DNA of 64,000 nucleotides, taken from positions 1,116,001-1,180,000 of the forward strand of contig NZ_JAGSYI010000002.1 of the NCBI RefSeq assembly GCF_025685625.1, read 5' to 3'. The notes beneath the pieces are model-generated. The model searched no databases. It saw nothing but the letters and a program-made list of their open reading frames with translations, and was not told the origin of the DNA. The DNA is from Acidicapsa acidisoli. GTDB lineage: Bacteria > Acidobacteriota > Terriglobia > Terriglobales > Acidobacteriaceae. The translations under genes were made by a program, and so were the position numbers. Below, piece after piece: positions 29,913 to 38,359 of the stretch (positions are counted from its first letter, which is position 1; every line of letters begins with the position of its first letter).

Positions 29913-30974
29913 ATGAGGCAAAGGGCCTGCGGTGTACTCCGGACGATTGTATTCGTTGCTCTCGCTATTCATCTGGCGGGCTGCGGATTTCCTCCCTCTT
30001 CGTCGTCCAAAGCGCCTACGGGCAGCACGCCGTTGTCCGCCAGCAGTACTGCGGCATCAGGACCACTGCTCGGGGCATGGTGGGATTCAAACCAAAACGG
30101 TTTGCGCCCGATTTACGGAGTTGCCGGAGCGGCATACCAGGGGCCGGCCACTTATAGCGACGGTATGTACACTGGCGCTGCAGCCTGCATGCGGAAGAAC
30201 GTCGCTCTGCTGACGACACCGGCCGGTGCCTTGTTTTCCGCGACGCTGCCGCTGGGCAAGCCTTTCCTGATTGCCGCCAATGGCATTCCCAAGGCATCGA
30301 TTGCATTCAGCCCGTCTTGCACATCGTCACTAATCTACTTGCCTGGTAGCCCTCAAGCGCTTCTCGTGCAAGCATTGCTCTCAACTCCAACGATAACTTC
30401 CGTGACGCTGCCAGCAGGGGTTTCCGCGGCAATCGTCGCGGATTCTGGCTCCATTCTTGTCGAGACATCCGAGGCGGATGGTTCTGCTGTAATTCAGCTA
30501 CTCGCCAGCGGGACTAATTCTCTGCAACCTGTTACCTCTCTCTCAATGTTCGGAGGTATGGCGTTTTTACCTGGGGCAGACACGGCGCTCCTGGCAGATG
30601 CGACGATGAATACCGTCCTTGAGGCGTCTCATCTCACAGCGAATATGAGCTTGTCTACTATAGCGAGCACAGCTGATGGCGTTTCAAAGCCTATGGCGGT
30701 CGCAATTTCTGCGGACGGTCGCCTTGCCGCGGTTGCCAACAACAATGGCCCGGGCGTGCTTCGGCTGGATTTGTCGGGTCAATCGGCTCCGATAAAGACA
30801 GCCTGCAACTGCTCGCCTTCAGAACTGGTGCCGCTCGCGGGAAACTTCGCATTTCGACTGAACGAAGCAGGCTCGGGGACCGTTTGGGCGTTTGACGGCA
30901 ATAGCGCGAAACCTCGTGTCTTCTTCATTCCCAGCGATCAGGTAGCGAGTACCGGCAAGCGGGGCGGCCTATGA
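29913..30974 (+). CDS. Lipoprotein with beta-propeller-like body
   Basis: 353 residues with a lipoprotein signal and lipobox LAGC near residue 26. After a Ser/Thr-rich linker the body has repeated short strands such as KPMAVAISADGRLAAVANN and GVLRLDLSGQ, which look like a weak beta-propeller. First gene of a five-gene plus-strand operon ending with the caspase-like gene. Its stop overlaps the next start by ATGA (30971-30974). I do not recognise a named family. Confidence 0.75.
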   Translation: MRQRACGVLRTIVFVALAIHLAGCGFPPSSSSKAPTGSTPLSASSTAASGPLLGAWWDSNQNGLRPIYGVAGAAYQGPATYSDGMYTGAAACMRKNVALLTTPAGALFSATLPLGKPFLIAANGIPKASIAFSPSCTSSLIYLPGSPQALLVQALLSTPTITSVTLPAGVSAAIVADSGSILVETSEADGSAVIQLLASGTNSLQPVTSLSMFGGMAFLPGADTALLADATMNTVLEASHLTANMSLSTIASTADGVSKPMAVAISADGRLAAVANNNGPGVLRLDLSGQSAPIKTACNCSPSELVPLAGNFAFRLNEAGSGTVWAFDGNSAKPRVFFIPSDQVASTGKRGGL

Positions 30975-33745
30975 CGCGCGCATGGCTCCGATTCCTACCT
31001 TTGCTGTTGCTGATTCCAGCACAGAACGGCGTACCACAAAAGGCAGCCAGCACAACCACCCTTCAAAGCAACAGTTCGACTTTGCAGTTGCCGGGCAGTC
31101 TTACGCTGAGTGCTACCGTTGCTCCTCCGACGGCGACGGGGGGCATGCCTTCCGGAGATGTGCAGTTTTTTACAAATAGCACGTCTTTGCTCGGAACAGC
31201 CGCGCTCAAAGCGTTACCGGCGACCGAACACTTCTCAGCACCACCGCTCACTGGCAATTTCGGGAACCAACCTTTCGGTTTATTTACTCTTCCTTCGAGC
31301 ACTTCTAAGTATTCGATTCTGGGCTTGCTGGATTACACCGCTTACAATCCCACCACAGGTACCACCTATCCGGAACTCACGATCTATACGGGAAAGTGGC
31401 CGACTCTCTTCCTGACCCCGGATGTTTATCAATTAACGAACAGCGGAATCACCGCGTCCTACCCCGGTGTTGACGCCTTTGCTACAGGAGATTTCAATCA
31501 CGACGGAATTACCGATGTGCTGATTCATGGCTTCAACAATACCGATACCACGAGCTTCGGGAACGAGTACTATGTTTTGCCCGGCAAAGCGGGCGGTACT
31601 TACGATCCGACCACGAGTGTTATCAGTCCTGATAAATCAGGCATTACATGCAATTGCAGCAATCCCACAGAGGTCATCACTGTCGATGATTTCAATGGCG
31701 ACGGCTATCCGGATGTGGCCTACACTGCGAACGGACCCGGGTCCGGTGGAACAGTGGGTGTGGCATTGAATGCGGGAGCCGCGTCGCCAGGCAGTTTCCC
31801 GACTTTCCTTACCGCACCTCCGATCACTCCAACGGTGAAGGGCGAAACATTTCAATCCACGGCCATTGCTTCTGGCCACTTCACGTCGAGCGGATATCCG
31901 GATATTGCAGTTGCCGGGTCACCCACCACGGACGGTGACGGATATGTGGCGTTGTATCTGAACCAAGGGCCCAGCAAGGGCATCATTACCTTCGCGGTCC
32001 CAGTCTTATTCGATGCCGGACTTCAGCCGAGCGCTATCGCAGTTGGCGACTTCAGAGCGAATGGATTGATGGATGTGGTTGTTACTAACGTAGTTCCGGG
32101 CACACAGACAGGGGCGGTACAGGTGTTGTTCGGCGACGGCAAGGGCAACCTGACAACCTCGTCAACGGTCGCCGTCGGTGTTGAACTGGCTTCGGTTTCT
32201 GTCGCGGATTTTAATAACGATGGGTATCCGGATATCCTTGCAGTGGGATTCGACGGCTCGCTGAATCTTCTGCTGAATGATGCGACGGGACACTTCAAAT
32301 CCACGCTCTCGATCAGTGGGTCTACCGTTGGTTCCTTGAGCGCAATCGGCGATTTCAATGCCGACGGTCTGGCCGATATTGCCGAAATTACCCAGTCTCC
32401 CCAAGGCGAAGGCTCCGCGTCAACTGTCCTGGGATTTTTCAACTCAGCGTCATCCCAAGCGATACTTGCAACTGCCGCCCAAACGCTTCCCGCCGGAACA
32501 GACGCGCTTACAGCAGTCTTCCCTTCGGATGTTAACTTCAATACCAGCACTTCCGAACCCGTTTCAGTCACTGTAACTCAAACTGCATCGACGTTAACTT
32601 GGGCTCAGCCGGGTGTTATGGAGTATGGAGCGCCGTTGAGCGCGACCCAGTTGAACGCCGTGTCCAGCGTGCCCGGTGCCATCACATACGCTCCCGCGGC
32701 GGGCACAGTGTTGCGTCCTGGCCCCAACACTGTGACAGCGACATTTGCGCCCACGGATGCTTTCGATTACACCGGGGCAACGGCAACGCAGACGATCACC
32801 GTTGCCGCTCCAACTTTGATTGGCATTTCGCCTTCCAGCGCGAAGCTAGGTGATCCAAGCACAACGATCGCTGTCAACGGACAAGGCTTTGTGCAAGGGG
32901 CTGTCGTTGAATGGAACGGCTCTGCACTAGCCACGACTTGGATGAGTCTAAATCAGCTGACAGCCGTTGTTCCTGCGTCGTTGCTTACCGCAACAGGAAC
33001 CGGCACAATTACGGCTGTCGATGCGAACAAGATTGCTGTCACCGGGTCGCAGGTATTTACGGTGATCGCCAGTCCAGCGGCGGCGTCGGTAACTGCTCCA
33101 TCAACCGCAGAAGCGGGACAAGGTTCTTCGGTGACTTTGACGGTCAATCCGTATCCAGTAGCAGTTACCGCTACTCTGACACTGAGCTTTACCCCGGATC
33201 CGCCGAACACTGTTGGCGATCCGGCGGTGCTCTTCCCCAATAACACGACGACCGAAGTGATTCAGATTCCAGCCAATAGCTCCGCTCCGATTCCGGCTGT
33301 CGATTTTTCGACCGGCTCGACAGCGGGGACCATCACGTTGACGATCACACTCACTGCAAGCGGTGTGGATATAACGCCAGCAAGCCTCGTTCCTGTAGTC
33401 GTCACCGTTCCGGCGGCGTCACCAGTGATCAATTCTGTGACTCTCACTCGGAACGGCAACGACATCACCATTGCGATTCTTGGCCTGTCATCAACTCGGG
33501 ATATGACTCAGGCGGAGTTCCAATTTACGCCTGCTTCCGGGGCAAGCCTGAAAACGACTAATTTAACAGTCGATCTTACCGCGCCTTTCACCACTTGGTA
33601 CCAATCGTCAAATTCCGATAGCTTCGGTACGACCTTCTTGTACACGCAGCCTTTCACGCTGTCCTCCGACGCAACCAGTGTGGGTGGTGTGACTGTCACC
33701 CTTACGAATTCGCAGGGCGCATCACAGCCGGCAAACGCACAGTGA
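30971..33745 (+). CDS. Secreted FG-GAP/VCBS repeat protein with Ig-like domains
   Basis: 924 residues with a signal peptide. An N-terminal Big_3_5-like Ig domain (SLTLSATVAPPTATGGMPSG) is followed by about six FG-GAP-type repeats with calcium-loop signatures: GDFNHDGITDVL, DDFNGDGYPDVA, GHFTSSGYPDIA, GDFRANGLMDVV, ADFNNDGYPDIL and GDFNADGLADIA. Next come MBG-like and IPT/TIG-like Ig domains. The repeats form an integrin-type beta-propeller used for adhesion or ligand binding at the cell surface. Translationally coupled to the preceding lipoprotein. Confidence 0.88.
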   Translation: MTRAWLRFLPLLLLIPAQNGVPQKAASTTTLQSNSSTLQLPGSLTLSATVAPPTATGGMPSGDVQFFTNSTSLLGTAALKALPATEHFSAPPLTGNFGNQPFGLFTLPSSTSKYSILGLLDYTAYNPTTGTTYPELTIYTGKWPTLFLTPDVYQLTNSGITASYPGVDAFATGDFNHDGITDVLIHGFNNTDTTSFGNEYYVLPGKAGGTYDPTTSVISPDKSGITCNCSNPTEVITVDDFNGDGYPDVAYTANGPGSGGTVGVALNAGAASPGSFPTFLTAPPITPTVKGETFQSTAIASGHFTSSGYPDIAVAGSPTTDGDGYVALYLNQGPSKGIITFAVPVLFDAGLQPSAIAVGDFRANGLMDVVVTNVVPGTQTGAVQVLFGDGKGNLTTSSTVAVGVELASVSVADFNNDGYPDILAVGFDGSLNLLLNDATGHFKSTLSISGSTVGSLSAIGDFNADGLADIAEITQSPQGEGSASTVLGFFNSASSQAILATAAQTLPAGTDALTAVFPSDVNFNTSTSEPVSVTVTQTASTLTWAQPGVMEYGAPLSATQLNAVSSVPGAITYAPAAGTVLRPGPNTVTATFAPTDAFDYTGATATQTITVAAPTLIGISPSSAKLGDPSTTIAVNGQGFVQGAVVEWNGSALATTWMSLNQLTAVVPASLLTATGTGTITAVDANKIAVTGSQVFTVIASPAAASVTAPSTAEAGQGSSVTLTVNPYPVAVTATLTLSFTPDPPNTVGDPAVLFPNNTTTEVIQIPANSSAPIPAVDFSTGSTAGTITLTITLTASGVDITPASLVPVVVTVPAASPVINSVTLTRNGNDITIAILGLSSTRDMTQAEFQFTPASGASLKTTNLTVDLTAPFTTWYQSSNSDSFGTTFLYTQPFTLSSDATSVGGVTVTLTNSQGASQPANAQ

Positions 33746-33764
33746 CACCCATGGGAGACTACAT

Positions 33765-34412
33765 ATGGATGCTGTGAAGACATTTTCTAGACTCGTATCT
33801 CTCGCTGCGTTCTGCCTTATCTTTGTCGCTAGTTGTCCGGTGATGCGCGCTCAGGCGACAAATGGCGCGCCGGCGCTGGTCATTACCATTCTCGAGGGAG
33901 AGGGCGCGCTGAACGACATTCGTCAGCGCACGGCGCGAGAGCCCATTGTCGAGGTGCGGGATGAAAATCATAAGCCGATCGCAGGCGCGGTCGTGCTCTT
34001 CACACTACCAGGCTCAGGCCCCGGCGGATCATTTGCGGAAGGCGCGCAGAGCTTCTCAACGGTAACGGATAGTGCGGGCCGCGCAGTTGCTCACGGTTTG
34101 CGACCCAATACTACCTCTGGTTCCTATAACATTCACGTCAAGGTGAGTTTTAATGACTCCACGGCAGAGACAAACATTCACCAGCAGAATGTTTCGGGCC
34201 AGTCTTCCGTGACACAACACGCGGCTCACGCGCTTTCAGTAAAGACTATTGTGATTGTCGTTGTAGCAGCAGCCGCTGCCGGCACCGTAGCGGGTATTCT
34301 GGCGACGAACGGGGGCGGTTCTTCTACTGTAATTACTGCGGGAACACCAACGGTAGGAGCCCCTTCAGCGGTTGGAGGCATCCGCATCTCGCTGCACGGT
34401 CACTCCCATTAA
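33765..34412 (+). CDS. Secreted Ig-like domain protein with C-terminal membrane helix
   Basis: 215 residues. N-terminal signal (LVSLAAFCLIFVASC, which could even be a lipobox VASC), an Ig/carboxypeptidase-regulatory-like domain (PIVEVRDENHKPIAGAVVLF, DSAGRAVAHGL) at about residues 55-140, then one TM helix (IVIVVVAAAAAGTVAGIL) and a Gly/Ser/Thr tail. It lies between the FG-GAP and DUF4384 genes with gaps of 19 and 33 nt. Probable cell-envelope anchor or adaptor in this operon; no specific function known. Confidence 0.75.
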   Translation: MDAVKTFSRLVSLAAFCLIFVASCPVMRAQATNGAPALVITILEGEGALNDIRQRTAREPIVEVRDENHKPIAGAVVLFTLPGSGPGGSFAEGAQSFSTVTDSAGRAVAHGLRPNTTSGSYNIHVKVSFNDSTAETNIHQQNVSGQSSVTQHAAHALSVKTIVIVVVAAAAAGTVAGILATNGGGSSTVITAGTPTVGAPSAVGGIRISLHGHSH

Positions 34413-34445
34413 CATCATAGGATCACCTCTATTGAGAAGCACGCA

Positions 34446-35189
34446 TTGAATCCGATGTCGCAGGCGCGGTCACACTTCAGCCAATGCATGTGGCTCTACG
34501 CTTTGCTGCTCGTCCTTGTTGTAGAACCTGCGCGCCTTGAATCGCAGAACACTAACTCGGCGGGTCTTATATCGATTCGCCTGGAACAAAAAAATGGAGA
34601 CAGCACGAAGACGGTTCAGCAAAATAAAGTCTTCCACAACGGCGACATCCTGCGCTTTCGCCTCACGAGCCGCATCGCAGGCTATCTTTACGTTGTGGAC
34701 AAGGGATCGTCTGGACAAACGACGACTCTCTTTCCGATCGCAGCTGGTGCGGGCGCGCAGAATCGGATCGAGCCGGACCAGAATATAGTCGTACCGGCCA
34801 TCGGCGACGGCTGGTTTGAAGTTTCCGGTCCATCGGGATTCGATACGATCTACATTCTGGTCAGCGCCACTCCTATCCTGATACCGCCGGCAGCCCTACC
34901 GGAGAGCCAAAGCCCTGAGAATCGGCAAAATGCGGCACCTCTGCCCTCGAACCTGCTGCCTCGCTGCGACGATCAGATATTCAAGGCGCGGGGTGATTGC
35001 GTCGACCCCTCCGCCGGTGCCGCCCCCTTGCCTCCGGACGCGCCAGTACCCCGAGAGCTTGTTCCCTTTGCCAAGTCTGCTGCAAGAGATATTATTCTTA
35101 CCGATGACGGTGACGGAGTTTCTGTGAAGCCAGCTCCTTCCGCGAAGCTGCCTCTCATTTACACGTTTCGCCTGGCGCATCTGCAGTAA
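34446..35189 (+). CDS. DUF4384 secreted protein (first paralogue)
   Basis: 247 residues. Signal peptide followed by a DUF4384 domain at about residues 35-145: NKVFHNGDILRFRLTSRIAGYLYVVDKG, TTLFPIAAGAG and FDTIYILVSATPI. The Pro-rich C-terminal half is probably unstructured. TTG 34446 has GAGAAG 7 nt upstream; ATG 34455 is the alternative. DUF4384 domains occur beside or fused to caspase-like proteases, and here the caspase gene follows 15 nt later. Confidence 0.75.
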   Translation: MNPMSQARSHFSQCMWLYALLLVLVVEPARLESQNTNSAGLISIRLEQKNGDSTKTVQQNKVFHNGDILRFRLTSRIAGYLYVVDKGSSGQTTTLFPIAAGAGAQNRIEPDQNIVVPAIGDGWFEVSGPSGFDTIYILVSATPILIPPAALPESQSPENRQNAAPLPSNLLPRCDDQIFKARGDCVDPSAGAAPLPPDAPVPRELVPFAKSAARDIILTDDGDGVSVKPAPSAKLPLIYTFRLAHLQ

Positions 35190-35204
35190 GTCGAAGTGAG
35201 GTCG

Positions 35205-37355
35205 ATGATGCATCGCAATCCATGTTTTTGCGCATTTCTATTCGCATGGATCACGATCGTCCTTTGGGCCGATCCAGGCCTGCGGGCACAAGCGCCCGCG
35301 ACTCCGCAGAATCCGCCCGACACCACACGAGATCTGAAACCTGTCCACCCCGAGGACAAATCAAAAACAATCGTTCCTGGCGCGGTGCCGCAAAGTTATG
35401 CACTGGTTATCGGAATCGCAACTTACAAGAATCTTCCCGCGACGGCTCAACTGCATTTTCCCGGCCGCGATGCACAGTCTATCTATACGACCCTGATCAG
35501 CGAACAAGGCGGCGAGTTTCCCGCAAACCATGTGCACATGTTGACGGACTCACAGGCCACTCTGGCCAATGTTTCGCACGAACTCGACACGTGGCTGCCT
35601 TCTGTCACGGCACCAGACGACCGAGTTCTCATTTATTTTGCCGGCCATGGATTTATCTCTGGCGGCAGCGGCTACCTGGCTCCTTACGATATCGATCTGC
35701 ATAACATCGCTGCGACCGCTATCCCAATGGAAACGCTGGGCAAGCTGATCGGCACAAAGATCAAGGGTAAGTGGAAGGTACTGATCACCGATGCCTGCCA
35801 CAGCGGTGCAATTACCCCTGAAACTGACCCGAAGCAACTCAACCAACTCCTCCTTGACGTGAATCAATCGATCTTTTCACTGACCGCGAGCCGCGACCGC
35901 GAACAAAGCTTTGAAAGCGCGGACTGGGGGGGCGGTCACGGCATCTTCACTTACTATGTGGTGCAGGGTCTGCAGGGAGCCGCGGACACAAATGGCGATG
36001 GCGTTGTAACTGCCGACGAGCTAGCTGAATACGTCCACACGAACGTCCGCGACGCCACGTCTTCGCGGCAGAATCCGACATCGGAGCGAGGAAGCTTCGA
36101 TCCGAATATGTTGCTTGCCTTCAATCCGGATCGTGTGAGAGTTGCAAGTCAAGCCAGCTTGAACTATGGGACTCTCGTCGTACAGAGCAACATGGATGAT
36201 ACGGAGTTTTGGCTCGATGGCAAAAAGGCCGGGATGGTGAGCAAATCCGCAGCACTTCGTCTGCCGGGACTTGCGCCGGGGTCTCACACGATTAAGGCTG
36301 TTCACATGGGCTATGAGCCGGATGGTCCGCGAGAAGAGATGATTTATCCCGGTCAGGAAAGCTCCGTCAGCATACGAATCCTGATTCCTCGCCGACGCAC
36401 TCAGAGCGCCGTCGATCTTCTTGACCAGGGCATCGAATTCTACAAGAAAGGCTTCGAATCCAACTATAAAAAGGCAGAAGAAAAGCTCACCCAAGCGATA
36501 GCGTTGGATCCGAATTACAGCGAGGCCTATATGTATCTTGGCCGCGTCGAAAATGCTCTCTGGCAGGATGACAAGTCGACCGCCGCGTTTCAACACGCCA
36601 TCGCCATCGATCCTGACTACGAAGAAGCGCGAGTCAGTTATGCATCAGCTCTTCTCGATCAGGGTGGTCTGGACGAAGCGGTTCGGCAATTGAACGCCGC
36701 ACTTGAGAGACAGTCGAATGATGGCACGGCTTTGTATCTTCTGTCGCAGGCCTACGCGCGCGAGGGAGAATACGCTTCCGGGAAGAAAGCAGCACTCCGC
36801 GCGACGGAAGTCGCCCCCGGCAACGGGGAAGGTCATTTCTGGCTTGCGGAGTGTGAGCGGCACCTGAATGAAGCGTCGGAAGCCGAAGCGGAATATCGAC
36901 TATATCTGCGTCAAACCAACTTCAACTCAGGGGCTCTCGGCAACGCGAACTACTATCTGGTCGGATTTCTGCTTGGCATGGGAAGTAAGCATCACGCCGC
37001 CGAACAGGATATCTGGCGCGAGCAGCAGGGCCAGGCAAATCTTGGCATCTGCGACTGCGAGTGGATGCAAAAGCACTACGATGCAGCGATCCCATTTTGC
37101 GAAAAGGCATTGAATCTGATGCCCGCTGATCTCTGGGCGAATTACCGCCTGGGCGTGATCTATATCGAGCAGGCAAACGCGCATGCGCAGGCTGCCAATA
37201 CCGGATCTTTGAGCAAGGACAGCGTGACTGACCTTCTGAAAGCGGCAAGAGTCAGGTTTGCGAATGTTCTGACGGCAAATCCTGATACAGACGAAGCGGG
37301 CCGCGCACGCCAGTACATCGCCCGTATCGATGCCGCGCTCGCATCGCATCCCTGA
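35205..37355 (+). CDS. Secreted caspase-like protease (C14 metacaspase type) with EF-hand, PEGA and TPR domains
   Basis: About 716 residues, numbering here from the in-frame GTG at 35196. Signal peptide to about residue 32. Caspase domain 65-310 with the catalytic dyad H151 in YFAGHGF and C201 in ITDACHSG. A canonical 12-residue EF-hand loop DTNGDGVVTADE (264-275) is embedded in its C-terminal part, suggesting Ca2+ control. A PEGA-like domain follows (325-396: GTLVVQSNMDDTEFWLDGKK), then at least six TPRs to the end. Last gene of the five-gene operon. Likely periplasmic or surface protease; target unknown. Confidence 0.87.
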   Translation: MMHRNPCFCAFLFAWITIVLWADPGLRAQAPATPQNPPDTTRDLKPVHPEDKSKTIVPGAVPQSYALVIGIATYKNLPATAQLHFPGRDAQSIYTTLISEQGGEFPANHVHMLTDSQATLANVSHELDTWLPSVTAPDDRVLIYFAGHGFISGGSGYLAPYDIDLHNIAATAIPMETLGKLIGTKIKGKWKVLITDACHSGAITPETDPKQLNQLLLDVNQSIFSLTASRDREQSFESADWGGGHGIFTYYVVQGLQGAADTNGDGVVTADELAEYVHTNVRDATSSRQNPTSERGSFDPNMLLAFNPDRVRVASQASLNYGTLVVQSNMDDTEFWLDGKKAGMVSKSAALRLPGLAPGSHTIKAVHMGYEPDGPREEMIYPGQESSVSIRILIPRRRTQSAVDLLDQGIEFYKKGFESNYKKAEEKLTQAIALDPNYSEAYMYLGRVENALWQDDKSTAAFQHAIAIDPDYEEARVSYASALLDQGGLDEAVRQLNAALERQSNDGTALYLLSQAYAREGEYASGKKAALRATEVAPGNGEGHFWLAECERHLNEASEAEAEYRLYLRQTNFNSGALGNANYYLVGFLLGMGSKHHAAEQDIWREQQGQANLGICDCEWMQKHYDAAIPFCEKALNLMPADLWANYRLGVIYIEQANAHAQAANTGSLSKDSVTDLLKAARVRFANVLTANPDTDEAGRARQYIARIDAALASHP

Positions 37356-37387
37356 GCGAAATCTGGAAAAGTATCTTTCTGCGCCCA

Positions 37388-38290
37388 CTATTCGTGGCGT
37401 AGATCGAGACTCAACACCACGCGGGAATTCGAGTCCGGGCCTGCGCCCTTGCTGACCACATAGATAGCTTTTTCGCCCTGAGTATCTGGCTTGGAAGATT
37501 CATTCACCGTCTGCTCGTCAACGAGTGCCAGATCACGGCTCGCCAGTTGATGCACTAAAACATCTGGAATTGTGTTTTCAGCTTCCAGCATTTGTCCGGC
37601 GCCTCCGACCGGCTGCTCATCATGTTGTGCGGGGCCGCCGCTCCTCAGATTCTGGATAGCGCGGTCGATGTCGGTGATGGGTGTCCGGCTCAGGATAACG
37701 TAAAGCTTCTCGTCGCCCGGGTTCTGATCGAACGCGAATGCCCGCGTACCGCCTGGCACAAGCTGGGACTGACCTGCAACCACCTTGTTCGCATCCGGGG
37801 CAGCGTTCGGTGGTGGGAAGATGGGCGACCACGCACCAGTAGACCCCTGCTGAATGACATAGAAATAGCCGGGCTCATTGGCAAGAAAACTCAAGCGGAT
37901 ATGATCGCCGCTGTGGAAGACGCTGCCTGGTGCGACCTCGACGTATTCATTTTGGGCATTGCGTAGCATCACCGAGCAACGCAGGCCGAGACGATTCTCC
38001 GCAGTCCGCACCAGGCGGGGTGCTGCTCCATAGCCGTTTGCGACAACAAGCTCCGCGACCTGGGTATTGCCCTGCGGTTGCACAGCTCCTCCAGACATCT
38101 CTGTACTTGTATCCTGCCTGGGATGAGGACGTGGTTCCACGTGTTTATGAGCAGCTGGATTTGGCGCTACAGTGATCAGATCACTGGCAGACCAAAACGT
38201 ATCCCGCGCGGTGGGCTTTTGGGCTGAAAGTGCGCAAGGAATTACTATCGCGAAAGCTGCGGCCAGCAATACATGGTTTCGAGTAATCAT
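37388..38290 (-). CDS. DUF4384 secreted protein (second paralogue)
   Basis: 300 residues from ATG 38290, which opens a signal peptide (HVLLAAAFAIVIPCALSAQ). The DUF4384 domain spans about residues 105-215: GSVFHSGDHIRLSFLANEPGYFYVI, WSPIFPPPNA and EKLYVILSRTPI, the same plan as the paralogue at 34446-35189. It lies 69 nt downstream of the kinase gene on the same strand and ends 32 nt from the convergent caspase gene. Probably partner of the kinase's sensory part, by context only. Confidence 0.75.
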   Translation of the reverse strand: MITRNHVLLAAAFAIVIPCALSAQKPTARDTFWSASDLITVAPNPAAHKHVEPRPHPRQDTSTEMSGGAVQPQGNTQVAELVVANGYGAAPRLVRTAENRLGLRCSVMLRNAQNEYVEVAPGSVFHSGDHIRLSFLANEPGYFYVIQQGSTGAWSPIFPPPNAAPDANKVVAGQSQLVPGGTRAFAFDQNPGDEKLYVILSRTPITDIDRAIQNLRSGGPAQHDEQPVGGAGQMLEAENTIPDVLVHQLASRDLALVDEQTVNESSKPDTQGEKAIYVVSKGAGPDSNSRVVLSLDLRHE

Positions 38291-38359
38291 CGATTCTCCT
38301 CGTCGCGGAACGCTCAGACTCGGGCGCCGTCGCAGGAACAAGTGCCTGCGGGTTACTGG

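Noticed and set aside
38130-38150. Second parS-like site (GTTCCACGTG within the DUF4384 gene)
   Set aside because: Only the left arm matches; the right arm reads TTTATG, so it is not a parS palindrome.
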